64,000 bases of DNA, taken from NCBI RefSeq assembly GCF_900537175.1, contig NZ_LS999833.1, positions 2,232,001 through 2,296,000 on the forward strand. The letters are read 5' to 3'. The notes under the pieces are model-generated. The model was not told the origin of the DNA and did no database searches. It worked only from the letters and a program-made list of their open reading frames with translations. Made by a program: the position numbers and the translations under genes. This DNA comes from Lentilitoribacter sp. Alg239-R112. Its GTDB lineage: Bacteria > Pseudomonadota > Alphaproteobacteria > Rhizobiales > Rhizobiaceae. Positions 37,945 to 47,153 of this stretch are shown piece by piece (positions within the stretch are counted from its first letter, which is position 1; every line of letters begins with the position of its first letter).

Positions 37945-39426
37945 CTAGTCAAGAATTTCGCTTGCACATTGAGCAAGCAACTCAATTCCCGGTTCAATAT
38001 TAGCTTCCGAGATAGAAGAGAAACCAAGCCGAAAATAGTTTCTATTCTCCTCTGGCTTGGAAAAAAAGACATCACCCGGCTCAATCAAAACACCCTTCTC
38101 CTGTGCTCTTACTGCCAATTCTCCAACATCTAGTTCATCTGGCCCTCTCACCCAAAATGAACTGCCGCCAAAATCTGGCACATCATACCAACCATGAAAT
38201 CGGTTAGCCAAAGCAAGGCTGAGTGTTTCAGACCTGCGTTGATATGTCTGGCTAAGTTTATTAATCAAAGTGTTATGAATACCCAATGACAAAAACAGAG
38301 CGACCACGCGCTGATTATTGCCAGGCGGATGGCGCAACATAAGGCGACGCATAGCCCGCAACTCTTGAACAAGTTCAGCAGGCGCAACAATAAACCCAAC
38401 CCGCAAACCCGGCATCAAAGATTTAGATAAAGATCCGATGTAAAGAACCCTGCCACTACGGTCTAATGACTTAAGCGCCGGCACCGGATCAGATCTAAAA
38501 TTGGTTTCATACTCATAATCGTCTTCGATTATGAGTGAATCATTCTTGTTCGCCCAGTCCAAAATTTGCTGCCGCCTCGCAGGGCTCATTGTAGCATTGG
38601 TTGGATATTGATGACTGGGCGTTACAAAAACAAGTTCACTTTCGCTCAACTGATCGACACATATACCCTCTTCGTCGACAGGTACATGCTGCACATTATC
38701 TGTCCGTAACTGAAACATGTTTCTGATATCTGGATAACCTGGATCCTCAACTGAAACATTCGTATTTTGACGTACTAAAAGATGAGCCATTAGAAACAAT
38801 GCATTCTGCGCACCCATTGTTACAAGGATTTCATCGCGATTTGCCATGATACCACGCCGGGTTAAAACACGTTGTTGAATTTGCTCGACAAGCATCGGGT
38901 CATCTGCGTTAAAGCGATCATCAGTCCAGGCGTCTAACCATTTCAAACTGAGAGATTGGCGTATACAGTCACGCCACGCACTAATAGGAAACAACTTTGG
39001 ATCAACTTGGCCGTAAATGAATGGATAGGGGTACTTACTCCAGTCAGTTGGTTTAACAATGTTGATCTGTTCGGAAGGCTTTAAGCGCAATTTCTTTTGC
39101 CAATCCACTGCATTTTCTGAATACCTTATTTCCTCGGCATCCTTAGCCTGACTCTCGAAGAGGTCTCTCCGAACATCTGGGGAGACATAAAACCCAGACC
39201 TTTCACGCGATACTAAATACCCATCTGCAGTCAGCGCCTGATAGGCGAGCATCACTGTATTGCGTGAAACCTTTAACCGTTTAGCCATCACACGTGTTGA
39301 TGGAACTGGCGCATCCGCGGGCAACTGTCCAGCCAACATTGCCGATACAAGCATCTCACGAATTTGTGTTTGCAACGATTTTGGCTTCTCTCGTTCGACC
39401 TGAAATAAACTATAGCGCATAAGCAC
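37945..39426 (-). CDS. tauR: MocR/GntR-family regulator with aminotransferase domain, probably TauR
   Basis: A 493-residue MocR protein: an N-terminal GntR winged helix (LQTQIREMLVSAML, PSTRVMAKRLKVSRNTVMLAYQAL) joined to a fold-type I aminotransferase-like domain with a PLP Lys in YIGSLSKSLMPGLRVGF. TauR of this architecture activates taurine genes in Rhodobacter, and the position next to tauA supports the name. Divergent from the XRE-flavoprotein operon, so it may control both sides. A non-taurine MocR role remains possible. Confidence 0.78.
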   Translation of the reverse strand: MLMRYSLFQVEREKPKSLQTQIREMLVSAMLAGQLPADAPVPSTRVMAKRLKVSRNTVMLAYQALTADGYLVSRERSGFYVSPDVRRDLFESQAKDAEEIRYSENAVDWQKKLRLKPSEQINIVKPTDWSKYPYPFIYGQVDPKLFPISAWRDCIRQSLSLKWLDAWTDDRFNADDPMLVEQIQQRVLTRRGIMANRDEILVTMGAQNALFLMAHLLVRQNTNVSVEDPGYPDIRNMFQLRTDNVQHVPVDEEGICVDQLSESELVFVTPSHQYPTNATMSPARRQQILDWANKNDSLIIEDDYEYETNFRSDPVPALKSLDRSGRVLYIGSLSKSLMPGLRVGFIVAPAELVQELRAMRRLMLRHPPGNNQRVVALFLSLGIHNTLINKLSQTYQRRSETLSLALANRFHGWYDVPDFGGSSFWVRGPDELDVGELAVRAQEKGVLIEPGDVFFSKPEENRNYFRLGFSSISEANIEPGIELLAQCASEILD

Positions 39427-39438
39427 TCCTCACCTCTT

Positions 39439-39492
39439 CTGGGTTAAACATAAAGGCATTCTGGCACTACATGCAAGTTTCATTGGATCTAA
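39439..39492 (+). promoter_or_regulatory. candidate TauR repeats upstream of the XRE-flavoprotein operon
   Basis: In the tauR/XRE divergent region the plus strand has CTGGGTTAAA at 39439-39448 (7 of 10 to CTGGACYTAA) and TTGGATCTAA at 39483-39492 (8 of 10), the same orientation, 44 bp apart. The matches are imperfect. They would link the flavoprotein operon to tauR control if real. Confidence 0.3.
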
Positions 39493-39605
39493 AAAATCAA
39501 GTTCTGTGAAAAAATTTCACTAAGAGCTAGTATTTTCAATAATTTTCTTGCAAAAAATACAGAAAAATGAAATTATTATAACAAATTTCATTTATAGGTT
39601 TTCCA

Positions 39606-40187
39606 TTGGAACATTCAGATCTGGTTTTAGATAGCAAAGAGAACACCGTTGGCGCCGATATCAGAGCACTAAGAAAGTCGCGCGATATACGCCTTATACA
39701 GCTTGCAGCAGAGCTTGGGCGTTCGACTGGCTGGCTTAGTCAAATTGAACGCGGGCAAACGGAACCTGCAATTTCTGACCTCCGCAATATCGCTACATAT
39801 TTTGATATGCCACTTAGCTTCTTCTTCAGGAATGAGCAGGCAGCAGAAGGTGAGCAAGGTTTTATCGTTCGTAAGTCAACACGCGGCACGCTTGGCTCAC
39901 GTATGAGCGGGCTTGTGGAGGAACTTTTGTCCCCTCACCTTTCCGCAGACTTTGAAATGTTGCGATCAGAATTTGAAGGCGGAGCAAAGAGTGATTGGAT
40001 CAATGCGCGCCCCACCCAAGAAGGCGGCTATATTATTAAAGGGCGACTTAATCTTTGGGTGAATGATAAGAAATTTGAACTATTTGAGGGCGATAGCTTC
40101 CAATTTCAAAACGAAAAATACAGGTGGGAAAACCCAACAGAAACGACAACCATCGCATTCTGGGTTGTCTCCCCATCGATATATTAA
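39606..40187 (+). CDS. XRE-family regulator with C-terminal cupin domain
   Basis: A 193-residue protein: N-terminal helix-turn-helix (LIQLAAELGRSTGWLSQIERGQTEP-type, about residues 28-52) and a C-terminal cupin barrel (GGAKSDWI, GYIIKGRLNLWV, FELFEGDSFQF). This PuuR-like architecture usually regulates adjacent amine catabolism genes in response to a small ligand bound in the cupin. The start is TTG at 39606; no later Met lies before the HTH. It is followed 16 bp later by the first flavoprotein and probably heads that operon. Confidence 0.83.
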   Translation: MEHSDLVLDSKENTVGADIRALRKSRDIRLIQLAAELGRSTGWLSQIERGQTEPAISDLRNIATYFDMPLSFFFRNEQAAEGEQGFIVRKSTRGTLGSRMSGLVEELLSPHLSADFEMLRSEFEGGAKSDWINARPTQEGGYIIKGRLNLWVNDKKFELFEGDSFQFQNEKYRWENPTETTTIAFWVVSPSIY

Positions 40188-40203
40188 AGCAATAGAGGAC
40201 AGA

Positions 40204-42657
40204 ATGTCAGATTTTCCAACAACAGCAAGAGTGGTCATTATCGGCGGCGGCGCGATCGGTGTCTCAACCCTATATCATCTTGGTAAAGCCGGATGGACCG
40301 ATTGTATTCTTCTGGAAAAGAACGAGTTAACTGCCGGCTCCACATGGCATGCTGCAGGTAACTGCCCGAATTTTGCCGGCTCATGGGCTGTTATGCACAT
40401 GCAGCGTTATGGTTTGGAGATGTATCGTGGACTAGCGGATGAAGTCGATTATCCAATGAACTACAATGTGACTGGCGCATTACGCTTAGCACATACAAAA
40501 AATCGTATGATGGAATTTGAGCGCGTCGCCAGCATGGGACGCTATCAGGGTTTGCAGATGGATATTTGCACACCGCAAGACATGCTCGAATTTTGCCCAT
40601 TCATGGAAACGCACGACCTTGCGGGTGGTCTTTGGGATCCGCTTGATGGCGATATTGACCCGGCACAGTTAACACAAGCCCTTGCAAAAGGTGCCCGCGA
40701 AACGGGGCAAAACATCATCCGTTTCACTCCAGTTACCAATGTATCACGGGATGGAGACGAGTGGATTGTTCACACTGATAAAGGTGATATTCGTTGTGAA
40801 TTCGTCGTCAATGCTGCCGGTTATTATGCGCAACGCGTTGGAGAATGGTTCAAACCATATGGTGGGCGTCATGTGCCGCTAACCGTTATGAGCCATCAAT
40901 ATTTCCTCACAAGTGAAATTCCGGAGCTGGAAGCTTGGACGAAAGAAAATGGCAAAAAAATGCCAATGATCCGCGATGTGGATACATCATATTATCTTCG
41001 GCAGGATAAGCATGGTTTAAACCTTGGACCTTACGAGCGCAATTGTAAGGCACACTGGATCACACCGGACGATCCAATGCCTGATGATTTCTCATTCCAG
41101 CTTTATCCTGATGATCTTGATCGTCTAGAATATTACATAGAAGACGCAATGGAGCGCGTACCCATCCTTGGCACACAAGGCGTAGAACGGGTTATCAACG
41201 GCCCAATCCCCTATTCACCTGACGGTCTTCCTCTATTGGGTCCAATGCCGGGTGTGAAGAATGCATTTGAAGCACACTCATTCACATTCGGCATTGCCCA
41301 GGCTGGTGGCGCAGGCAAAGTTATGGCGGAATGGATCACCGAAGGCGAAACTGAGTGGGACATGTGGGCGGTTGATCCGCGTCGTTTCACCGAGTATGCT
41401 GATCAAGACTATTGCAACAAAAAGGCCATGGAAACTTACGGCCACGAATATGCAATGCATTTTCCGCACCATGAATGGCCTGCTGCTCGTGATAAAAAGC
41501 TTTCACCAAACCATCAACGTCTTCTTGCTGATGGCGGCCAAATGGGCGCCTATAACGGTTGGGAGCGTGCCAACTGGTTTGCCAAAGATGGCGATGACAC
41601 ATCCGAAGAAGGAACTGAAACTTGGACACGCCAAGGCTCTTGGACAAATCGTGTAAAAGAAGAAGTTGAAAATGTACGCGATAATGTCGGCATACTCGAT
41701 ATGCCGGGCTTTTCTCGTTATGCATTAAAAGGTGACGGTGCGGCTGAATGGCTCCGCAACCAAGTTGCAGGTGCCTTACCAAAAACTGGCCGCATGAACC
41801 TTGGTTACTTCTCTGACACCCAAGGCCGCATTGTCACAGAAGTCACAATCATCCGCTGGGGCGAAGATGATTTCTGGCTCATGACGGCTGCCATTGCTCA
41901 ATGGCATGATTTCGAATTCTTATCAAAATCATTACCTGCAGATGGTTCAATCGAGCTAACCGATATAACGGACAAATGGTCAGTTAATCTGGTAACAGGC
42001 CCAAAGTCACGCGATGTCATCGCTAAACTAACACCTGATGCCGACCTCACGACAGGCTGGCTAACTATTCAAGATAGCGAAATAGCTGGTAAATCTGTGA
42101 AACTTCTTCGCATCTCATTTGCTGGCGAACTAGGTTGGGAAGTCCACTCGCTGTTTGAAGATAATGCAACAGTTTACACAGCTATCCGCGATGCAGGTGC
42201 TGAACCGTTTGGCATGTTTGCACTCGATTCTATGCGTATTGAGAAAGGTTACCGAACTTGGAAAGGTGACCTCTTAACAGACTATACGTTACTCGAGGGC
42301 GGCATTGAACGTTTCGTACGGCTGGATAAAGCACAAGATTTCCCGGGCAAAGCTGCCCTTCAAGCTGAAAAACAACAGGGTTCCCAAAAAGGTTTTGTGA
42401 CTTTGATTGTTGAAGCTGGCGATTGCGATGCACCTTACATGTCAACAGTTTGGCATGGCAACGAAGTTGTTGGCGAAACAACATCGGGCAACTGGGGATA
42501 TCGCGTGAACAAGTCTATCGCGCTAGGCGTTGTCCGAATTGATTTTACTGCACCCGGAACTGAGCTGGAAGTTGAGATTTTTGGGGAGCGCTGCAAAGCG
42601 ATTGTTCAAGAAGATTTGCCACTTTGGGATGCCAATAACGAAAGAATTCGGGCCTAA
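40204..42657 (+). CDS. dimethylglycine-dehydrogenase-like flavoprotein with GcvT domain (copy 1)
   Basis: An 817-residue two-domain enzyme. The N-terminal FAD oxidoreductase has the dinucleotide motif VVIIGGGAIGVSTLYHL and GSTWHAAG, in which His49 corresponds to the residue that carries covalent FAD in DMGDH. The C-terminal half is a GcvT/aminomethyltransferase-like domain that in relatives passes the methyl carbon to tetrahydrofolate (LDSMRIEKGYRTWKGDLLTDY). The family oxidatively demethylates N-methyl amines. ATG 40204 has GAGGACAG upstream; a longer frame to 40063 overlaps the regulator gene and is rejected. Substrate unknown; see findings. Confidence 0.85.
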   Translation: MSDFPTTARVVIIGGGAIGVSTLYHLGKAGWTDCILLEKNELTAGSTWHAAGNCPNFAGSWAVMHMQRYGLEMYRGLADEVDYPMNYNVTGALRLAHTKNRMMEFERVASMGRYQGLQMDICTPQDMLEFCPFMETHDLAGGLWDPLDGDIDPAQLTQALAKGARETGQNIIRFTPVTNVSRDGDEWIVHTDKGDIRCEFVVNAAGYYAQRVGEWFKPYGGRHVPLTVMSHQYFLTSEIPELEAWTKENGKKMPMIRDVDTSYYLRQDKHGLNLGPYERNCKAHWITPDDPMPDDFSFQLYPDDLDRLEYYIEDAMERVPILGTQGVERVINGPIPYSPDGLPLLGPMPGVKNAFEAHSFTFGIAQAGGAGKVMAEWITEGETEWDMWAVDPRRFTEYADQDYCNKKAMETYGHEYAMHFPHHEWPAARDKKLSPNHQRLLADGGQMGAYNGWERANWFAKDGDDTSEEGTETWTRQGSWTNRVKEEVENVRDNVGILDMPGFSRYALKGDGAAEWLRNQVAGALPKTGRMNLGYFSDTQGRIVTEVTIIRWGEDDFWLMTAAIAQWHDFEFLSKSLPADGSIELTDITDKWSVNLVTGPKSRDVIAKLTPDADLTTGWLTIQDSEIAGKSVKLLRISFAGELGWEVHSLFEDNATVYTAIRDAGAEPFGMFALDSMRIEKGYRTWKGDLLTDYTLLEGGIERFVRLDKAQDFPGKAALQAEKQQGSQKGFVTLIVEAGDCDAPYMSTVWHGNEVVGETTSGNWGYRVNKSIALGVVRIDFTAPGTELEVEIFGERCKAIVQEDLPLWDANNERIRA

Positions 42658-42678
42658 GCTTGAACGGGGAGAATTGTT

Positions 42679-45153
42679 ATGAGCCTACCTAAAAAAGCCC
42701 GCGTTGTAATTGTCGGCGGCGGTGTTATCGGTTGTTCCGTTGCCTATCACCTGGCCAAACTTGGTTGGAAAGATATTGTGTTGCTTGAGCGTAAGCAACT
42801 CACATCCGGCACAACATGGCATGCTGCTGGTCTAATTGCGCAACTACGCGCATCAATCAACACGACAAAACTGGCCAAATACAGTCAGGAACTTTATGGA
42901 TCGCTGGAAGAAGAAACAGACGTTGCAACAGGTTTTCGGCGCTGTGGCTCTATCACTGTTGCTCTGACTGAGGATCGCAAAGAAGAGATATTTCGCCAAG
43001 CAGCAATGGCGCGCGCCTTTGGTGTCGAAGTTGAAGAAATTACACCCAATGAGGTGAAAGAACGTTATGAACACCTCAATGTTGATGATGTTCTAGCTGG
43101 TGTTTATCTACCAAAAGATGGACAAGGCGATCCTGCAAACATCGCACTTGCACTCGCAAAAGGAGCTCGACTTAAAGGCGCTTTAATCAAAGAAAATGTG
43201 AAAGTCACATCCTTTAAAAAAGACAGAAAACGTGTCACTGGCGTTGCCTGGGAAACGGAAAAAGAAACAGGCCTCATTGAAGCCGAGCACGTCGTTAATT
43301 GCGCAGGCATGTGGGGTCATGAAGTTGGCAAAATGGCCGGAGTGAATGTTCCGCTTCATGCCTGCGAACATTTTTATATTGTTACAGAAAACATTACCGG
43401 CCTAAAACAACTACCCGTCCTCCGCGTTCCAGACGAATGTGCATACTACAAGGAAGATGCAGGCAAATTGCTGTTAGGTGCCTTTGAACCAAACGCAAAA
43501 CCCTGGGGTATGGATGGCATTCCCGACGACTTCGAATTTGATCAACTCCCAGAGGATTTCGATCACTTCGAGCCTATTTTGGAACAGGCTGTTAATCGCT
43601 TACCACTATTGGCAGAAGCCGGTATTCATACATTTTTCAACGGCCCAGAAAGCTTTACGCCAGATGATTCCTATCATTTAGGTTTAGCTCCTGAATGTGA
43701 TAACTTTTGGGTGGCAGCAGGTTTCAACTCAATCGGGATTCAATCCGCTGGTGGAGCAGGCATGGCACTCGCCGCATGGATGGATACAGGCGAAAAACCA
43801 TTTGATCTTGGCGATGTAGACATCTCCCGTATGCAGCCGTTCCAAGGCAATAAAACCTATCTTTATGAGCGCTCTAAGGAAACACTTGGTCTGCTATACG
43901 CAGATCACTATCCATTCCGCCAAAAAGCAACCGCACGTGGCATCCGAAAAAGCCCCTTGCACTACCACTTACAAGAACAAGGTGCAGTCTTTGGCGAATT
44001 TGCCGGATGGGAACGCGCAAACTGGTTTGCTGATAAAGGTCAGAAGGCTGAATACGAATATAGTTGGAAACGCCCAAACTGGTTTGAAAATTCTGCCCGC
44101 GAACACGAAGCAATCCGTACAAATGTCGGCATGTATGACATGACATCATTTGGAAAAATTCGCGTAGAGGGACCGGATGCTGAAAACTTTTTAAACTACA
44201 TCTGCGGAAACAACATGTCGGTACCTATCGGCAAATTGGTCTACACCCAATTCCTCAACAATAAAGGCGGTATTGAAGCAGATGTTACCGCCACAAGACT
44301 CTCAGAGAACTCCTTTGTTGTCGTTACTCCTGCGGCAACACGCCTTGCTGACCAAACGTGGATGGAGCGCCATAAAGGCAATTTCAACGTCGTTATCATT
44401 GATATGACATCTGCAGAATCTGTTCTTGCTGTTATGGGACCAAATTCTCGTAAACTTCTTCAAATGGTTTCTCCAAATGATTTCTCTAACCAAGTAAATC
44501 CATTTGGCACGTCTCAAAATATCGAAATTGGTATGGGCCATGCGCGTGTAAACCGCGTGACTTATGTTGGTGAACTTGGCTGGGAAATATATGTTTCCAA
44601 TGATCAGGCAACCCACGTTTTTGAGACACTGCACAACGCTGGACAAGATCTAGATTTAAAACTTTGTGGACTTCATATGATGGATTCATGCCGGATAGAA
44701 AAAGGCTACCGTCACTTTGGCCATGACATTACGTCAGAAGACCATATCTTGGAAGCAGGCCTTGGCTTTGCAGTTAAAACTGACAAACCAAATTTCATAG
44801 GTCGAGAGGCAGTTCTCTCAAAAAGAGAATCCGGCCTAGACAACAGAATGATGTCTTTCAAATTACTCGATCCAGAACCACTTCTTTATCACAATGAGCC
44901 GATCCTACGCGATGGTGAGGTTGTGGGCCATCTGACATCCGGCGCATATGGACACACACTCGGTGCTGCCGTTGGTATGGGATATATACCTTGTAAAGGT
45001 GAAAAAGTGGCTGAAATGCTCGCATCAAATTATGAAATTGACGTTGCTGGCACGAAAGTAAAGGCAGAAGCATCTATCAAGCCACTTTATGATCCGAAAT
45101 CAGAGCGTGTGAAGGATGACTTGAGTAACAGCCAAACAAAAAGCAACATATGA
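42679..45153 (+). CDS. dimethylglycine-dehydrogenase-like flavoprotein with GcvT domain (copy 2)
   Basis: An 824-residue paralogue of the preceding gene, 21 bp downstream, with GGGAG before its ATG. It has IVGGGVIGCSVAYHLAKLGW, TSGTTWHAAGL with His48 as the probable FAD-linked residue, and a C-terminal GcvT domain (MMDSCRIEKGYRHFGHDIT). Clear divergence from copy 1 indicates an old duplication and different substrates or successive steps. Sarcosine, dimethylglycine and N-methyltaurine-type compounds are possible substrates. The last ~10 residues (DDLSNSQTKSNI) are an unremarkable polar tail. Confidence 0.85.
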   Translation: MSLPKKARVVIVGGGVIGCSVAYHLAKLGWKDIVLLERKQLTSGTTWHAAGLIAQLRASINTTKLAKYSQELYGSLEEETDVATGFRRCGSITVALTEDRKEEIFRQAAMARAFGVEVEEITPNEVKERYEHLNVDDVLAGVYLPKDGQGDPANIALALAKGARLKGALIKENVKVTSFKKDRKRVTGVAWETEKETGLIEAEHVVNCAGMWGHEVGKMAGVNVPLHACEHFYIVTENITGLKQLPVLRVPDECAYYKEDAGKLLLGAFEPNAKPWGMDGIPDDFEFDQLPEDFDHFEPILEQAVNRLPLLAEAGIHTFFNGPESFTPDDSYHLGLAPECDNFWVAAGFNSIGIQSAGGAGMALAAWMDTGEKPFDLGDVDISRMQPFQGNKTYLYERSKETLGLLYADHYPFRQKATARGIRKSPLHYHLQEQGAVFGEFAGWERANWFADKGQKAEYEYSWKRPNWFENSAREHEAIRTNVGMYDMTSFGKIRVEGPDAENFLNYICGNNMSVPIGKLVYTQFLNNKGGIEADVTATRLSENSFVVVTPAATRLADQTWMERHKGNFNVVIIDMTSAESVLAVMGPNSRKLLQMVSPNDFSNQVNPFGTSQNIEIGMGHARVNRVTYVGELGWEIYVSNDQATHVFETLHNAGQDLDLKLCGLHMMDSCRIEKGYRHFGHDITSEDHILEAGLGFAVKTDKPNFIGREAVLSKRESGLDNRMMSFKLLDPEPLLYHNEPILRDGEVVGHLTSGAYGHTLGAAVGMGYIPCKGEKVAEMLASNYEIDVAGTKVKAEASIKPLYDPKSERVKDDLSNSQTKSNI

Positions 45154-45304
45154 GAGTATTTATTTGATGCTGAGCCTTATAAATCTAAAAAATGCAATAT
45201 TTATTACCTGGGTTGAATATGTTTGTTAATAAATTGATGGGTTAATAGACTATGGGGTCCGTATTTCACAGATATGGAAAAGTACAAAATCGAGTCTATC
45301 ATAA

Positions 45305-46405
45305 ATGAATATTGAAACTAAGAAGTCTGGCCAGCAACAGCGACGTGCAACACCAACTGCAAGTGCAATGGCGAAAATCGCGGGCTTCATGCAGCGCATG
45401 AATATTGAGTGTACACCAGCTAATTTTGAACTAATTTTTGCAGTTCTTAGCGGCGAAAATGATGAATTACGGAAAGAATTCAGTCAGTTAAGTAAAAACA
45501 TTACGCAACAAGATCTCGATCCGCTTATCAGAAAACATATTTCGCATCACATGGAAGATGACATTGCCTCGGAATCCATCGAGACGGTTGGCGATGAGTT
45601 AAACGAATTTATCGAATTGGTGCAATCCGAAAGTAATTCACTCGAAAAATTTGATCAAGTTATCAAACAACAAACTCAAACACTCGCTGACCCTAAAAAT
45701 GTTTCCCCTGAGAAGCTAAAAAGTACACTTTCCACTATTACAGCTGCAACACAGCAAAAGATGGAGGAAGGCAAAAAAGTCCGTGAAGCTGTCTCCGCTC
45801 AAGCAAGACGCCTCGATGGTGTTGCCCAAGGTTTGAGTGATTTCAAACAACAAAAATTCATGGATGCGCTTACTGGGCTGCCAAACAGACGTGCATTCAA
45901 CAAAGAATTGCTCACAATTTACAAGGGTGAACGCGCCCGTAATTGCTCATTGCTCGTTATAGATATCGATGCTCATACCAATATTAAAGAAAATCTTGGT
46001 TCACTAATTGCAGACAAATTTGTCGTCCATATCGGTGCGATCATTGAGCAAGTTTGTCAGGATAGTGATTTTCTGGCTCGCTCTGGCGACACGCAATTCT
46101 CTGTTCTGTTCTGGAATATTAATGATCAAACAGCTAAAAGCATCGCAGATAAAGCCAAAGCGATAACGGCTAAAACACCTCTTCTTAATGCCAGCAATGG
46201 CCAACCTATTGGAAGCGTTACGATTTCAGGTGGCATTTGCGGTTCGAATATCGCGACATCAACTGGTGAATTAATGTCCAGGGCAGAAGCTGCACTGAGC
46301 ATGTCAAAGTCGAAAAACGGCAACCAAGTAACCGTCTTTGAAGAACGTCGCACTGGTGATACAGATCTCGAACGCGCCTCCTATTCATTTTACGAAGCAT
46401 CTTAA
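45305..46405 (+). CDS. GGDEF-domain protein with degenerate active site
   Basis: A 366-residue protein with a helical N-terminal region of about 190 residues and a C-terminal GGDEF fold (MDALTGLPNRRAFNKEL start, then SLLVIDIDAHTNI). The signature that should read GGDEF is SGDTQF (in LARSGDTQFSVLFW), so metal- and GTP-binding residues are altered and diguanylate cyclase activity is doubtful. It could bind GTP or c-di-GMP as a sensor. No membrane helix is seen. It lies between the flavoprotein genes and the PNPOx-like gene, with 151 bp before it. Confidence 0.82.
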   Translation: MNIETKKSGQQQRRATPTASAMAKIAGFMQRMNIECTPANFELIFAVLSGENDELRKEFSQLSKNITQQDLDPLIRKHISHHMEDDIASESIETVGDELNEFIELVQSESNSLEKFDQVIKQQTQTLADPKNVSPEKLKSTLSTITAATQQKMEEGKKVREAVSAQARRLDGVAQGLSDFKQQKFMDALTGLPNRRAFNKELLTIYKGERARNCSLLVIDIDAHTNIKENLGSLIADKFVVHIGAIIEQVCQDSDFLARSGDTQFSVLFWNINDQTAKSIADKAKAITAKTPLLNASNGQPIGSVTISGGICGSNIATSTGELMSRAEAALSMSKSKNGNQVTVFEERRTGDTDLERASYSFYEAS

Positions 46406-46475
46406 GCGACAGCTCGTTTAAATAGACGGTTTCCGATAGTATACTCCTCAGTGATTCACAGCTCCGGAGTAACCT

Positions 46476-47090
46476 ATGAAATTCATCGAAACCATCGAAC
46501 ATCTGGAAAAAGTTTACAGCGCACCATCTGGGGCATCGATTATAAAAGTTTGTAGTAAGTTAACTCCTGGACATCGCTCATGGGTCGAACATTCAAAACT
46601 TTGTATTCTATCAACTGTAGGCCCAGAAGGAACCGACGCAAGTCCGCGCGGTGATGAAGAACCAGTTGCACGGATTCTGGATGATGAGACGTTGGCTATA
46701 CCTGATTGGCGAGGCAATAATCGCATCGATAGCCTTCGTAATATTGTCCGCGACAAACGAGTTTCGTTGATGTTTTTTGTAGGTGGCTCTAACAATGTCA
46801 TTAGGGTTAATGGGCACGCATACGTTACGATAGAACGTGAGGTGATCCAAAAACTCTCACGTAAGAATGCCTCTCCTCGCAGTGTAATAATAGTCAAGAT
46901 AGGTGAAGTATATTCCCAATGCGCAAGGGCACTTATTCGCGCCAATCATTGGAACGAAAGGCCCGACCTTTCAACGCTACCCACAATCGGCGAGTTACTC
47001 AAAGAAGCAGCCAATGGTGATTTCGATGCGCAGATATATGACAAAGAATGGACTGCGCGCGCGGCAAAAACTATGTGGTCAGCAGAATAG
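46476..47090 (+). CDS. pyridoxamine 5'-phosphate oxidase-family protein (MSMEG_1061-like)
   Basis: A 204-residue split-barrel flavin-binding-type protein. Family features include SKLCILSTVGPEGTDASPRGDE and LAIPDWRGNNRIDSLRNIV, followed by VSLMFFVGGSNNVIRVNG. Members of this group bind FMN, F420 or heme; the true substrate is not known. GGAG precedes the ATG. It is convergent with pta. A link to sulfonate metabolism is positional only. Confidence 0.82.
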   Translation: MKFIETIEHLEKVYSAPSGASIIKVCSKLTPGHRSWVEHSKLCILSTVGPEGTDASPRGDEEPVARILDDETLAIPDWRGNNRIDSLRNIVRDKRVSLMFFVGGSNNVIRVNGHAYVTIEREVIQKLSRKNASPRSVIIVKIGEVYSQCARALIRANHWNERPDLSTLPTIGELLKEAANGDFDAQIYDKEWTARAAKTMWSAE

Positions 47091-47126
47091 AACACAGATC
47101 AAATGAACGATGTAAAACATCATAAG

Positions 47127-47150
47127 TAAGCACGGTTCAAGCCATGCTTA
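47127..47150 (-). terminator. hairpin after pta, possible terminator
   Basis: TAAGCATGG (47150-47142) pairs with CCGTGCTTA (47135-47127) on the minus strand across one G-T pair, just past the pta stop. No clear T-run follows, so termination is uncertain. Confidence 0.4.
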
Positions 47151-47153
47151 GTG

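Noticed and set aside
40063..40203. N-terminal extension of the first flavoprotein
   Set aside because: It overlaps the XRE gene in another frame. The conserved FAD domain starts at ATG 40204 with a good ribosome-binding site.
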